64,000 nt of DNA from NCBI GenBank assembly GCA_963932145.1, contig OZ010600.1, positions 55,530,220-55,594,219 on the forward strand, given 5' to 3'. The position numbers were made by a program, and so were the translations under genes. The notes beneath the pieces are model-generated. The model did not search any database and was not told the origin of the DNA. It worked only from the letters and a program-made list of their open reading frames with translations. Source of the stretch: Acanthosepion lycidas (Eukaryota > Mollusca > Cephalopoda > Sepiida > Sepiidae). Positions 24,201 through 40,260 of the stretch are shown here, one piece after another. How positions within the stretch are numbered: the stretch's first letter is position 1; each line of letters opens with the position of its first letter.

Positions 24201-27200
24201 TTAAAATGAGATGTCAGTGTTATTTTCATTTTTGTGTAATTTAGACGACAATTTATCCATTGCACGCTGTATATCTGTTAAAATGAAATGTCACCGTAAT
24301 TTTAATTTTTGTTTAATTTAGACGACAATTTATCCATTGCACCCTGTATATCTGTTAAAATGAGATGTCAGTGTTATTTTCATTTTTGTGTAATTTAGAC
24401 GACAATTTATCCATTGCACGCTGTATATCTGTTAAAATGAAATGTCACCGTAATTTTCATTTTTGTGTAATTTAGACGACAATTTATCCATTGCACCCTG
24501 TATATCTGTTAAAATGAGAAGACAGTGTTATTTTCATTTTTGTGTAATTTAGACGACAATTTATCCATTGCACCCTGTATATCTGTTAAAATGAGATGTC
24601 TGTATTATTTTCATTTTTATGTATTTTAGACGACAATTTATCCATCGCACCCTGTATATCTGTTAAAATGAGATGTCAGTGTTATTTTCATTTTTGTGTA
24701 ATTTTGAAGACAATTTATCCATCGCGCCCTGTATATCTGTTAAAATGAGATGTCCGTATTATTTTCATTTTTGTGTAATTTAGACGACAATTTATCCATT
24801 GCACTCTGTATATCTGTTAAAATGAGATGTCAGTGTTATTTTCATTTTTTTGTAATTTAGACGACAATTTATCCATTGCACGCTGTATATCTCTTAAAAT
24901 GAAATGTCACCGTAATTTTCATTTTTGTGTAATTTAGACGACAATTTATCCATTGCACCCTGTATATCTGTTAAAATGAGATGTCAGTGTTATTTTCATT
25001 TTTTGTAATTTAGACGACAATTTATCCATTGCACGCTGTATATCTGTTAAAATGAAATGTCACCGTAATTTTCATTTTTGTGTAATTTAGACGACAATTT
25101 ATCCATTGCACCCTGTATATCTGTTAAAATGACATGTCAGTTTTATTTTCATTTTTGTGTAATTTAGACGACAATTTATCCATTGCACTCTGTATATCTG
25201 TTAAAATGAGATGTCCGTATTATTTTCATTTTTGTGTAATTTAGGCGACAATTTATCCATCGCACCCTGTACATCTGTTAAAATGAGATGTTAGTGTTAG
25301 TTTTATTTTTGTGTAATTTAGACGACAATTTATCCATTGCACCCTGTATATCTGTTAAAATGAGATGTCCGTATTATTTTCATTTTTGTGTAATTTAGGC
25401 GACAATTTATCCATTGCATCCTGTATATCTGTTAAAATGAGATGTCAGTGTTATTTTCATTTTTCTGTAATTTAGACGACAATTTATCCATTGCACCCTG
25501 TATATCTGTTAAAATGAGATGTCAGTGTTATTTTCATTTTTGTGTAATTTAGACGACAATTTATCCATTGCACGCTGTATATCTGTTAAAATGAAATGTC
25601 ACCGTAATTTTAATTTTTGTTTAATTTAGACGACAATTTATCCATTGCACCCTGTATATCTGTTAAAATGAGATGTCAGTGTTATTTTCATTTTTGTGTA
25701 ATTTAGACGAAAATTTATCCATTGCACGCTGTATATCTGTTAAAATGAAATGTCACCGTAATTTTCATTTTTGTGTAATTTAGACGACAATTTATCCATT
25801 GCACCCTGTATATCTGTTAAAATGAGAAGACAGTGTTATTTTCATTTTTGTGTAATTTAGACGACAATTTATCCATTGCACCCTGTATATCTGTTAAAAT
25901 GAGAAGACAGTGTTATTTTCATTCTTGTGTAATTTAGACGACAATTTATCCATTGCACGCTGTATATCTGTTAAAATGAAATGTCACCGTAATTTTCATT
26001 TTTGTGTAATTTAGACGACAATTTATCCCTCGCACCCTGTATATCTGTTAAAATGAGATGTCAGTGTTATTTTCATTTTTGTGTAATTTAGACGACAATT
26101 TATCCATTGCAACCTGTATATCTGTTAAAATGAGATGTCACAGTAATTTTCATTTTTGTGTAATTTAGACGACAATTTATCCATTGCACCCTGTATATCT
26201 GTTAAAATGAGATGTCAGTGTTATTTTCATTTTTGTGTAATTTAGACGACAATTTATCCATTGCACCCTGTATATCTGTTAAAATGAGATGTCAGTGTTA
26301 TTTTCATTTTTGTGTAATTTAGACGACAATTTATCCATTGCACGCTGTATATCTGTTAAAATGAAATGTCACCGTAATTTTCATTTTTGTGTAATTTAGA
26401 CGACAATTTATCCATTGCACCCTGTATATCTGTTAAAATGACATGTCAGTTTTATTTTCATTTTTGTGTAATTTAGACGACAATTTATCCATTGCATCCT
26501 GTATATCTGTTAAAATGAGATGTCAGTGTTATTTTGATTTTTGTGTAATTCAGACGACAATTTATCCATCGCACCCTGTATATCTTTTAAAATGAGATGT
26601 CTGTATTATTTTCATTTTTGTGTAATTTAGACGACAATTTATCCATTGCACCCTGTATATCTGTTAAAATGACATGTCAGTGTTATTTTCATTTTTGTGT
26701 AATTTAGACGACAATTTATCCATTGCACTCTGTATATCTGTTAAAATGAGATGTCCGTATTATTTTCATTTTTGTGTAATTTAGGCGACAATTTATCCAT
26801 TGCATCCTGTATATCTGTTAAAATGAGATGTCAGTGTTATTTTCATTTTTGTGTAATTTAGACGACAATTTATCCATTGCACCCTGTATATCTGTTAAAA
26901 TGAGATGTCAGTGTTATTTTTATTTTTGCGTAATTTAGACGACAATTTATCCATTGCACGCTGTATATCTTTTAAAATGAGATGTCAGTGTTATTTTCAT
27001 TTTTGTGTAATTTAGACGACAATTTATCCATTGCACCCTGTATATCTGTTAAAATGAGATGTCAGTGTTATTTTCATTTTTGTGTAATTTAGACGACAAT
27101 TTATCCATTGCACGCTGTATATCTGTTAAAATGAAATGTCACCGTAATTTTAATTTTTGTTTAATTTAGACGACAATTTATCCATTGCACCCTGTATATC

Positions 27201-30200
27201 TGTTAAAATGAGATGTCAGTGTTATTTTCATTTTTGTGTAATTTAGACGACAATTTATCCATTGCACGCTGTATATCTGTTAAAATGAAATGTCACCGTA
27301 ATTTTCATTTTTGTGTAATTTAGACGACAATTTATCCATTGCACCCTGTATATCTGTTAAAATGAGAAGACAGTGTTATTTTCATTTTTGTGTAATTTAG
27401 ACGACAATTTATCCATTGCACCCTGTATATCTGTTAAAATGAGATGTCTGTATTATTTTCATTTTTATGTATTTTAGACGACAATTTATCCATCGCACCC
27501 TGTTTATCTGTTAAAATGAGATGTCAGTGTTATTTTCATTTTTGTGTAATTTTGAAGACAATTTATCCATCGCGCCCTGTATATCTGTTAAAATGAGATG
27601 TCCGTATTATTTTCATTTTTGTGTAATTTAGACGACAATTTATCCATTGCACTCTGTATATCTGTTAAAATGAGATGTCAGTGTTATTTTCATTTTTTTG
27701 TAATTTAGACGACAATTTATCCATTGCACGCTGTATATCTCTTAAAATGAAATGTCACCGTAATTTTCATTTTTGTGTAATTTAGACGACAATTTATCCA
27801 TTGCACCCTGTATAACTGTTAAAATGAGATGTCAGTGTTATTTTCATTTTTTGTAATTTAGACGACAATTTATCCATTGCACGCTGTATATCTGTTAAAA
27901 TGAAATGTCACCGTAATTTTCATTTTTGTGTAATTTAGACGACAATTTATCCATTGCACCCTGTATATCTGTTAAAATGACATGTCAGTTTTATTTTCAT
28001 TTTTGTGTAATTTAGACGACAATTTATCCATTGCACTCTGTATATCTGTTAAAATGAGATGTCCGTATTATTTTCATTTTTGTGTAATTTAGGCGACAAT
28101 TTATCCATCGCACCCTGTACATCTGTTAAAATGAGATGTTAGTGTTAGTTTTATTTTTGTGTAATTTAGACGACAATTTATCCATTTCACCCTGTATATC
28201 TGTTAAAATGAGATGTCCGTATTATTTTCATTTTTGTGTAATTTAGACGACAATTTATCCATTGCATCCTGTATATCTGTTAAAATGAGATGTCAGTGTT
28301 ATTTTCATTTTTCTGTAATTTAGACGACAATTTATCCATTGCACCCTGTATATCTGTTAAAATGAGATGTCAGTGTTATTTTCATTTTTGTGTAATTTAG
28401 ACGACAATTTATCCATTGCACGCTGTATATCTGTTAAAATGAAATGTCACCGTAATTTTAATTTTTGTTTAATTTAGACGACAATTTATCCATTGCACCC
28501 TGTATATCTGTTAAAATGAGATGTCAGTGTTATTTTCATTTTTGTGTAATTTAGACGAAAATTTATCCATTGCACGCTGTATATCTGTTAAAATGAAATG
28601 TCACCGTAATTTTCATTTTTGTGTAATTTAGACGACAATTTATCCATTGCACCCTGTATATCTGTTAAAATGAGAAGACAGTGTTATTTTCATTTTTGTG
28701 TAATTTAGACGACAATTTATCCATTGCACCCTGTATATCTGTTAAAATGAGAAGACAGTGTTATTTTCATTCTTGTGTAATTTAGACGACAATTTATCCA
28801 TTGCACGCTGTATATCTGTTAAAATGAAATGTCACGGTAATTTTCATTTTTGTGTAATTTAGACGAAAATTTATCCCTCGCACCCTGTATATCTGTTAAA
28901 ATGAGATGTCAGTGTTATTTTCATTTTTGTGTAATTTAGACGACAATTTATCCATTGCATCCTGTATATCTGTTAAAATGAGATGTCACAGTAATTTTCA
29001 TTTTTGAGTAATTTAGACGACAATTTATCCATTGCACCCTGTATATCTGTTAAAATGAGATGTCAGTGTTATTTTCATTTTTGTGTAATTTAGACGACAA
29101 TTTATCCATTGCACCCTGTATATCTGTTAAAATGAGATGTCAGTGTTATTTTCATTTTTGTGTAATTTAGACGACAATTTATCCATTGCACGCTGTATAT
29201 CTGTTAAAATGAAATGTCACCGTAATTTTCATTTTTGTGTAATTTAGACGACAATTTATCCATTGCACCCTGTATATCTGTTAAAATGACATGTCAGTTT
29301 TATTTTCATTTTTGTGTAATTTAGACGACAATTTATCCATTGCATCCTGTATATCTGTTAAAATGAGATGTCAGTGTTATTTTCATTTTTGTGTAATTCA
29401 GACGACAATTTATCCATCGCACCCGGTATATCTGTTAAAATGAGATGTCTGTATTATTTTCATTTTTGTGTAATTTAGACGACAATTTATCCATTGCACC
29501 CTGTATATCTGTTAAAATGACATGTCAGTGTTATTTTCATTTTTGTGTAATTTAGACGACAATTTATCCATTGCACTCTGTATATCTGTTAAAATGAGAT
29601 GTCCGTATTATTTTCATTTTTGTGTAATTTAGGCGACAATTTATCCATTGCATCCTGTATATCTGTTAAAATGAGATGTCAGTGTTATTTTCATTTTTGT
29701 GTAATTTAGACGACAATTTATCCATTGCACCCTGTATATCTGTTAAAATGAGATGTCAGTGTTATTTTTATTTTTGCGTAATTTAGACGACAATTTATCC
29801 ATTGCACGCTGTATATCTTTTAAAATGAGATGTCAGTGTTATTTTCATTTTTGTGTAATTTAGACGACAATTTATCCATTGCACCCTGTATATCTGTTAA
29901 AATGAGATGTCAGTGTTATTTTCATTTTTGTGTAATTTAGACGACAATTTATCCATTGCACGCTGTATATCTGTTAAAATGAAATGTCACCGTAATTTTA
30001 ATTTTTGTTTAATTTAGACGACAATTTATCCATTGCACCCTGTATATCTGTTAAAATGAGATGTCAGTGTTATTTTCATTTTTGTGTAATTTAGACGACA
30101 ATTTATCCATTGCACGCTGTATATCTGTTAAAATGAAATGTCACCGTAATTTTCATTTTTGTGTAATTTAGACGACAATTTATCCATTGCACCCTGTATA

Positions 30201-33200
30201 TCTGTTAAAATGAGAAGACAGTGTTATTTTCATTTTTGTGTAATTTAGACGACAATTTATCCATTGCACCCTGTATATCTGTTAAAATGAGATGTCTGTA
30301 TTATTTTCATTTTTATGTATTTTAGACGACAATTTATCCATCGCACCCTGTTTATCTGTTAAAATGAGATGTCAGTGTTATTTTCATTTTTGTGTAATTT
30401 TGAAGACAATTTATCCATCGCGCCCTGTATATCTGTTAAAATGAGATGTCCGTATTATTTTCATTTTTGTGTAATTTAGACGACAATTTATCCATTGCAC
30501 TCTGTATATCTGTTAAAATGAGATGTCAGTGTTATTTTCATTTTTTTGTAATTTAGACGACAATTTATCCATTGCACGCTGTATATCTCTTAAAATGAAA
30601 TGTCACCGTAATTTTCATTTTTGTGTAATTTAGACGACAATTTATCCATTGCACCCTGTATAACTGTTAAAATGAGATGTCAGTGTTATTTTCATTTTTT
30701 GTAATTTAGACGACAATTTATCCATTGCACGCTGTATATCTGTTAAAATGAAATGTCACCGTAATTTTCATTTTTGTGTAATTTAGACGACAATTTATCC
30801 ATTGCACCCTGTATATCTGTTAAAATGACATGTCAGTTTTATTTTCATTTTTGTGTAATTTAGACGACAATTTATCCATTGCACTCTGTATATCTGTTAA
30901 AATGAGATGTCCGTATTATTTTCATTTTTGTGTAATTTAGGCGACAATTTATCCATCGCACCCTGTACATCTGTTAAAATGAGATGTTAGTGTTAGTTTT
31001 ATTTTTGTGTAATTTAGACGACAATTTATCCATTTCACCCTGTATATCTGTTAAAATGAGATGTCCGTATTATTTTCATTTTTGTGTAATTTAGACGACA
31101 ATTTATCCATTGCATCCTGTATATCTGTTAAAATGAGATGTCAGTGTTATTTTCATTTTTCTGTAATTTAGACGACAATTTATCCATTGCACCCTGTATA
31201 TCTGTTAAAAAGAGATGTCAGTGTTATTTTCATTTTTGTGTAATTTAGACGACAATTTATCCATTGCACGCTGTATATCTGTTAAAATGAAATGTCACCG
31301 TAATTTTAATTTTTGTTTAATTTAGACGACAATTTATCCATTGCACCCTGTATATCTGTTAAAATGAGATGTCAGTGTTATTTTCATTTTTGTGTAATTT
31401 AGACGAAAATTTATCCATTGCACGCTGTATATCTGTTAAAATGAAATGTCACCGTAATTTTCATTTTTGTGTAATTTAGACGACAATTTATCCATTGCAC
31501 CCTGTATATCTGTTAAAATGAGAAGACAGTGTTATTTTCATTTTTGTGTAATTTAGACGACAATTTATCCATTGCACCCTGTATATCTGTTAAAATGAGA
31601 AGACAGTGTTATTTTCATTTTTGTGTAATTTAGACGACAATTTATCCATTGCACGCTGTATATCTGTTAAAATGAAATGTCACCGTAATTTTCATTTTTG
31701 TGTAATTTAGACGAAAATTTATCCCTCGCACCCTGTATATCTGTTAAAATGAGATGTCAGTGTTATTTTCATTTTTGTGTAATTTAGACGACAATTTATC
31801 CATTGCATCCTGTATATCTGTTAAAATGAGATGTCACAGTAATTTTCATTTTTGAGTAATTTAGACGACAATTTATCCATTGCACCCTGTATATCTGTTA
31901 AAATGAGATGTCAGTGTTATTTTCATTTTTGTGTAATTTAGACGACAATTTATCCATTGCACCCTGTATATCTGTTAAAATGAGATGTCAGTGTTATTTT
32001 CATTTTTGTGTAATTTAGACGACAATTTATCCATTGCACGCTGTATATCTGTTAAAATGAAATGTCACCGTAATTTTCATTTTTGTGTAATTTAGACGAC
32101 AATTTATCCATTGCACCCTGTATATCTGTTAAAATGACATGTCAGTTTTATTTTCATTTTTGTGTAATTTAGACGACAATTTATCCATTGCATCCTGTAT
32201 ATCTGTTAAAATGAGATGTCAGTGTTATTTTCATTTTTGTGTAATTCAGACGACAATTTATCCATCGCACCCTGTATATCTGTTAAAATGAGATGTCTGT
32301 ATTATTTTCATTTTTGTGTAATTTAGACGACAATTTATCCATTGCACCCTGTATATCTGTTAAAATGACATGTCAGTGTTATTTTCATTTTTGTGTAATT
32401 TAGACGACAATTTATCCATTGCACTCTGTATATCTGTTAAAATGAGATGTCCGTATTATTTTCATTTTTGTGTAATTTAGGCGACAATTTATCCATTGCA
32501 TCCTGTATATCTGTTTAAATGAGATGTCAGTGTTATTTTCATTTTTGTGTAATTTAGACGACAATTTATCCATTGCACCCTGTATATCTGTTAAAATGAG
32601 ATGTCAGTGTTATTTTCATTTTTGTGTAATTTAGACGACAATTTATCCATTGCACCCTGTATATCTGTTAAAATGAGATGTCAGTGTTATTTTCATTTTT
32701 GTGTAATTTAGACGACAATTTATCCATTGCACGCTGTATATCTGTTAAAATGAAATGTCACCGTAATTTTAATTTTTGTTTAATTTAGACGACAATTTAT
32801 CCATTGCACCCTGTATATCTGTTAAAATGAGATGTCAGTGTTATTTTCATTTTTGTGTAATTTAGACGACAATTTATCCATTGCACGCTGTATATCTGTT
32901 AAAATGAAATGTCACCGTAATTTTCAGTTTTGTGTAATTTAGACGACAATTTATCCATTGCACCCTGTATATCTGCTGTTAAAATGAGAAGACAGTGTTA
33001 TTTTCATTTTTGTGTAATTTAGACGACAATTTATCCATTGCACCCTGTATATCTGTTAAAATGAGATGTCTGTATTATTTTCATTTTTATGTATTTTAGA
33101 CGACAATTTATCCATCGCACCCTGTATATCTGTTAAAATGAGATGTCAGTGTTATTTTCATTTTTGTGTAATTTTGAAGACAATTTATCCATCGCGCCCT

Positions 33201-36200
33201 GTATATCTGTTAAAATGAGATGTCCGTATTATTTTCATTTTTGTGTAATTTAGACGACAATTTATCCATTGCACTCTGTATATCTGTTAAAATGAGATGT
33301 CAGTGTTATTTTCATTTTTTTGTAATTTAGACGACAATTTATCCATTGCACGCTGTATATCTCTTAAAATGAAATGTCACCGTAATTTTCATTTTTGTGT
33401 AATTTAGACGACAATTTATCCATTGCACCCTGTATATCTGTTAAAATGAGATGTCAGTGTTATTTTCATTTTTGTGTAATATAGACGACAATTTATCCAT
33501 TGAATCCTGTATATCTGTTAAAATGAGATGTCAGAGTTATTTTCATTTTTGTGTAATTTAGACGACAATTTATCCATCGCACCCTGTACATCTGTTAAAA
33601 TGAGATGTTAGTGTTAGTTTTATTTTTGTGTAATTTAGACGACAATTTATCCATTGCACCCTGTATATCTGTTAAAATGAGATGTCCGTATTATTTTCAT
33701 TTTTGTGTAATTTAGGCGACAATTTATCCATTGCATCCTGTATATCTGTTAAAATGAGATGTCAGTGTTATTTTCATTTTTCTGTAATTTAGACGACAAT
33801 TTATCCATTGCACCCTGTATATCTGTTAAAATGAGATGTCAGTGTTATTTTCATTTTTGTGTAATTTAGACGACAATTTATCCATTGCACGCTGTATATC
33901 TGTTAAAATGAAATGTCACCGTAATTTTAATTTTTGTTTAATTTAGACGACAATTTATCCATTGCACCCTGTATATCTGTTAAAATGAGATGTCAGTGTT
34001 ATTTTAATTTTTGTGTAATTTAGACGACAATTTATCCATTGCACGCTGTATATCTGTTAAAATGAAATGTCAACGTAATTTTCATTTTTGTGTAATTTAG
34101 ACGATAATTTATCCATTGCACCCTGTATATCTGTTAAAATGAGAAGACAGTGTTATTTTCATTTTTGTGTAATTTAGACGACAATTTATCCATTGCACCC
34201 TGTATATCTGTTAAAATGAGAAGACAGTGTTATTTTCATTTTTGTGTAATTTAGACGACAATTTATCCATTGCACGCTGTATATCTGTTAAAATGAAATG
34301 TCACCGTAATTTTCATTTTTGTGTAATTTAGACTACAATTTATCCCTCGCACCCTGAATATCTGTTAAAATGAGATGTCAGTGTTATTTTCATTTTTGTG
34401 TAATTTAGACGACAATTTATCCATTGCATCCTGTATATCTGTTAAAATGAAATGTCACCGTAATTTTCATCTTTGTGTAATTTAGACGACAATTTATCCC
34501 TCGTACCCTGTATATCTGTTAAAATGACATGTCAGTGTTATTTTCATTGTTGTGTAATTTAGACGACAATTTATCCATTGCATCCTGTATATCTGTTAAA
34601 ATGAGATGTCAGTGTTATTTTTATTTTTGTGTAATTTAGACGGCAATTCATCGATCGCACCCTGTACATCTGTTAAAATGAGATGTCAGTGTTATTTTCA
34701 TTTTTGTGTAATTTAGACGACAATTTATCCATTGCATCCTGTATATCTGTTAAAATGAGATGTCACAGTAATTTTCATTTTTGTGTAATTTAGACGACAA
34801 TTTATCCATTGCACCCTGTATATCTGTTAAAATGAGATGTCAGTGTTATTTTCATTTTTGTGTAATTTAGACGACAATTTATCCATTGCACCCTGTATAT
34901 CTGTTAAAATGAGATGTCAGTGTTATTTTCATTTTTGTATAATTTAGACGACAATTTATCCATTGCACGCTGTATATCTGTTAAAATGAAATGTCACCGT
35001 AATTTTCATTTTTGTGTAATTTAGACGACAATTTATCCATTGCACCCTGTATATCTGTTAAAATGACATGTCAGTTTTATTTTCATTTTTGTGTAATTTA
35101 GACGACAATTTATGCATTGCATCCTGTATATCTGTTAAAATGAGATGTCAGTGTTATTTTCATTTTTGTGTAATTCAGACGACAATTTATCCATCGCACC
35201 CTGTATATCTGTTAAAATGAGATGTCTGTATTATTTTCATTTTTGTGTAATTTAGACGACAATTTATCCATTGCACCCTGTATATCTGTTAAAATGACAT
35301 GTCAGTGTTATTTTCATTTTTGTGTAATTTAGACGACAATTTATCCATTGCACTCTGTATATCTGTTAAAATGAGATGTCCGTATTATTTTCATTTTTGT
35401 GTAATTTAGGCGACAATTTATCCATTGCATCCTGTATATCTATTAAAATGAGATGTTAGTGTTATTTTCATTTTTGTGTAATTTAGACGACAATTTATCC
35501 ATTGCACCCTGTATATCTGTTAAAATGAGATGTCAGTGTTATTTTTATTTTTGCGTAATTTAGACGACAATTTATCCATTGCACGCTGTATATCTGTTAA
35601 AATGAGATGTCAGTGTTATTTTCATTTTTGTGTAATTTAGACGACAATTTATCCATTGCACCCTGTATATCTGTTAAAATGAGATGTCAGTGTTATTTTC
35701 ATTTTTGTGTAATTTAGACGACAATTTATCCATTGCACGCTGTATATCTGTTAAAATGAAATGTCACCGTAATTTTAATTTTTGTTTAATTTAGACGACA
35801 ATTTATCCATTGCACCCTGTATATCTGTTAAAATGAGATGTCAGTGTTATTTCCATTTTTGTGTAATTTAGACGACAATTTATCCATTGCACGCTGTATA
35901 TCTGTTAAAATGAAATGTCACCGTAATTTTCATTTTTGTGTAATTTAGACGACAATTTATCCATTGCACCCTGTATATCTGTTAAAATGAGAAGACAGTG
36001 TTATTTTCATTTTTGTGTAATTTAGACGACAATTTATCCATTGCACCCTGTATATCTGTTAAAATGAGATGTCTGTATTATTTTCATTTTTATGTATTTT
36101 AGACGACAATTTATCCATCGCACCCTGTATATCTGTTAAAATGAGATGTCAGTGTTATTTTCATTTTTGTGTAATTTTGAAGACAATTTATCCATCGCGC

Positions 36201-39200
36201 CCTGTATATCTGTTAAAATGATATGTCAGTGTTATTTTCATTTTTGTGTAATTTAGACGACAATTTATCCATTGCACCCTGTAAATCTGTTAAAATGAGA
36301 AGTCAGTGTTATTTTCATTTTTGTGTAATTTAGACGAAAATTTATCCATTGCACGGTGTATATCTGTTAAAATGAATTGTCACCGTAATTTTCATTTTTG
36401 TGCAATTCAGACGACAATTTATCCATTGCACCCTGTATATCTGTTAAAATGACATGTCACTGTTATTTTCATTTTTGTGTAATTTTGAAGACAATTTATC
36501 CATTGCACCCTGTATATCTGTTAAAATGAGATGTCAGTGTTATTTTCATTTTTGTGTAATTTAGACGACAATTTATCCATTGCACCGTGTATATCTGTTA
36601 AAATGACATGTCAGTGTTATTTTCATTTTTGTGTAATTTAGACGACAATTTATCCATTGCACCCTGTATATCTGTTAAAATGAGATGTCAGTGTTATTTT
36701 TATTTTTGTGTAATTTAGACGACAATTTATCCATTGCACCCTGTATATCTGTTAAAATGAGATGTCAGTGTTATTTTTATTTTTGTGTAATTTAGACGAC
36801 AATTTATCCATTGCACCCTGTATATTTGTTAAAATGAGATGTCAGTGTTATTTTCATTTTTGTGTAATTTAGACGACAATTTATCCATTGCACCCTGTAT
36901 ATCTGTTAAAATGAGGTGTCAGTGTTATTTTTATTTTTGTGTAATTTAGACGACAATTTATCCATTGCACCCTGTATATCTGTTAAAATGAGATGTCAGT
37001 GTTATTTTTATTTTTGTGTAATTTAGACGATAATTTATCCATTGCACCCTGTATATCTGTTAAAATGAGAAGACAGTGTTATTTTCATTTTTGTGTAATT
37101 TAGACGACAATTTATCCATTGCACCCTGTATATCTGTTAAAATGAGAAGACAGTGTTATTTTCATTTTTGTGTAATTTAGACGACAATTTATCCATTGCA
37201 CGCTGTATATCTGTTAAAATGAAATGTCACCGTAATTTTCATTTTTGTGTAATTTAGACTACAATTTATCCCTCGCACCCTGAATATCTGTTAAAATGAG
37301 ATGTCAGTGTTATTTTCATTTTTGTGTAATTTAGACGACAATTTATCCATTGCATCCTGTATATCTGTTAAAATGAAATGTCACCGTAATTTTCATCTTT
37401 GTGTAATTTAGACGACAATTTATCCCTCGTACCCTGTATATCTGTTAAAATGACATGTCAGTGTTATTTTCATTGTTGTGTAATTTAGACGACAATTTAT
37501 CCATTGCATCCTGTATATCTGTTAAAATGAGATGTCAGTGTTATTTTTATTTTTGTGTAATTTAGACGGCAATTCATCGATCGCACCCTGTACATCTGTT
37601 AAAATGAGATGTCAGTGTTATTTTCATTTTTGTGTAATTTAGACGACAATTTATCCATTGCATCCTGTATATCTGTTAAAATGAGATGTCACAGTAATTT
37701 TCATTTTTGTGTAATTTAGACGACAATTTATCCATTGCACCCTGTATATCTGTTAAAATGAGATGTCAGTGTTATTTTCATTTTTGTGTAATTTAGACGA
37801 CAATTTATCCATTGCACCCTGTATATCTGTTAAAATGAGATGTCAGTGTTATTTTCATTTTTGTATAATTTAGACGACAATTTATCCATTGCACGCTGTA
37901 TATCTGTTAAAATGAAATGTCACCGTAATTTTCATTTTTGTGTAATTTAGACGACAATTTATCCATTGCACCCTGTATATCTGTTAAAATGACATGTCAG
38001 TTTTATTTTCATTTTTGTGTAATTTAGACGACAATTTATGCATTGCATCCTGTATATCTGTTAAAATGAGATGTCAGTGTTATTTTCATTTTTGTGTAAT
38101 TCAGACGACAATTTATCCATCGCACCCTGTATATCTGTTAAAATGAGATGTCTGTATTATTTTCATTTTTGTGTAATTTAGACGACAATTTATCCATTGC
38201 ACCCTGTATATCTGTTAAAATGACATGTCAGTGTTATTTTCATTTTTGTGTAATTTAGACGACAATTTATCCATTGCACTCTGTATATCTGTTAAAATGA
38301 GATGTCCGTATTATTTTCATTTTTGTGTAATTTAGGCGACAATTTATCCATTGCATCCTGTATATCTATTAAAATGAGATGTTAGTGTTATTTTCATTTT
38401 TGTGTAATTTAGACGACAATTTATCCATTGCACCCTGTATATCTGTTAAAATGAGATGTCAGTGTTATTTTTATTTTTGCGTAATTTAGACGACAATTTA
38501 TCCATTGCACGCTGTATATCTGTTAAAATGAGATGTCAGTGTTATTTTCATTTTTGTGTAATTTAGACGACAATTTATCCATTGCACCCTGTATATCTGT
38601 TAAAATGAGATGTCAGTGTTATTTTCATTTTTGTGTAATTTAGACGACAATTTATCCATTGCACGCTGTATATCTGTTAAAATGAAATGTCACCGTAATT
38701 TTAATTTTTGTTTAATTTAGACGACAATTTATCCATTGCACCCTGTATATCTGTTAAAATGAGATGTCAGTGTTATTTCCATTTTTGTGTAATTTAGACG
38801 ACAATTTATCCATTGCACGCTGTATATCTGTTAAAATGAAATGTCACCGTAATTTTCATTTTTGTGTAATTTAGACGACAATTTATCCATTGCACCCTGT
38901 ATATCTGTTAAAATGAGAAGACAGTGTTATTTTCATTTTTGTGTAATTTAGACGACAATTTATCCATTGCACCCTGTATATCTGTTAAAATGAGATGTCT
39001 GTATTATTTTCATTTTTATGTATTTTAGACGACAATTTATCCATCGCACCCTGTATATCTGTTAAAATGAGATGTCAGTGTTATTTTCATTTTTGTGTAA
39101 TTTTGAAGACAATTTATCCATCGCGCCCTGTATATCTGTTAAAATGATATGTCAGTGTTATTTTCATTTTTGTGTAATTTAGACGACAATTTATCCATTG

Positions 39201-40260
39201 CACCCTGTAAATCTGTTAAAATGAGAAGTCAGTGTTATTTTCATTTTTGTGTAATTTAGACGAAAATTTATCCATTGCACGGTGTATATCTGTTAAAATG
39301 AATTGTCACCGTAATTTTCATTTTTGTGCAATTCAGACGACAATTTATCCATTGCACCCTGTATATCTGTTAAAATGACATGTCACTGTTATTTTCATTT
39401 TTGTGTAATTTTGAAGACAATTTATCCATTGCACCCTGTATATCTGTTAAAATGAGATGTCAGTGTTATTTTCATTTTTGTGTAATTTAGACGACAATTT
39501 ATCCATTGCACCGTGTATATCTGTTAAAATGACATGTCAGTGTTATTTTCATTTTTGTGTAATTTAGACGACAATTTATCCATTGCACCCTGTATATCTG
39601 TTAAAATGAGATGTCAGTGTTATTTTTATTTTTGTGTAATTTAGACGACAATTTATCCATTGCACCCTGTATATCTGTTAAAATGAGATGTCAGTGTTAT
39701 TTTTATTTTTGTGTAATTTAGACGACAATTTATCCATTGCACCCTGTATATTTGTTAAAATGAGATGTCAGTGTTATTTTCATTTTTGTGTAATTTAGAC
39801 GACAATTTATCCATTGCACCCTGTATATCTGTTAAAATGAGGTGTCAGTGTTATTTTTATTTTTGTTTAATTTAGACGACAATTTATCCATTGCACCCTG
39901 TATATCTGTTAAAATGAGATGTCAGTGTTATTTTTATTTTTGTGTAATTTAGACGACAATTTATCCATTGCACCTTGTATATCTGTTAAAATGAGATGTC
40001 AGTGTTATTTTCATTTTTGTGTAATTTAGACGACAATTTATCCATTGCACCCTGTATATCTGTTAAAATGAGATGTCAGTGTTATTTTCATTTTTGTGTA
40101 ATTTAGACGACAATTTATCCATTGCACCCTGTATATCTGTTAAAATGAGATGTCAGTGTTATTTTTACTTTTGTGTAATTTTGAAGACAATTTATCCATC
40201 GCGCCCTGTATATCTGTTAAAATGATATGTCAGTGTTATTTTCATTTTTGTGTAATTTAG
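21241..40260. repeat. Satellite higher-order block C, units of 36 to 45 monomers
   Basis: A marker monomer (GAAGACAATT followed by CATCGCGCCCTG) recurs at 21,241, 24,706, 27,554, 30,402, 33,176, 36,179, 39,105 and 40,183. Spacings are 3,465, 2,848, 2,848, 2,774, 3,003, 2,926 and 1,078 bp. Four of these (3,465, 3,003, 2,926, 1,078) are exact multiples of 77 (45, 39, 38, 14). The others are 37, 37 and 36 monomers with small offsets of -1, -1 and +2, explained by a visible 1-bp-deleted monomer (TTCATTTTTTGTAATT) and a 3-bp insertion near 32,975. The 2,926-bp unit is independently supported by ACGATAATTT at 34,101/37,027 and CGGCAATTCA at 34,641/37,567. Confidence 0.94.
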
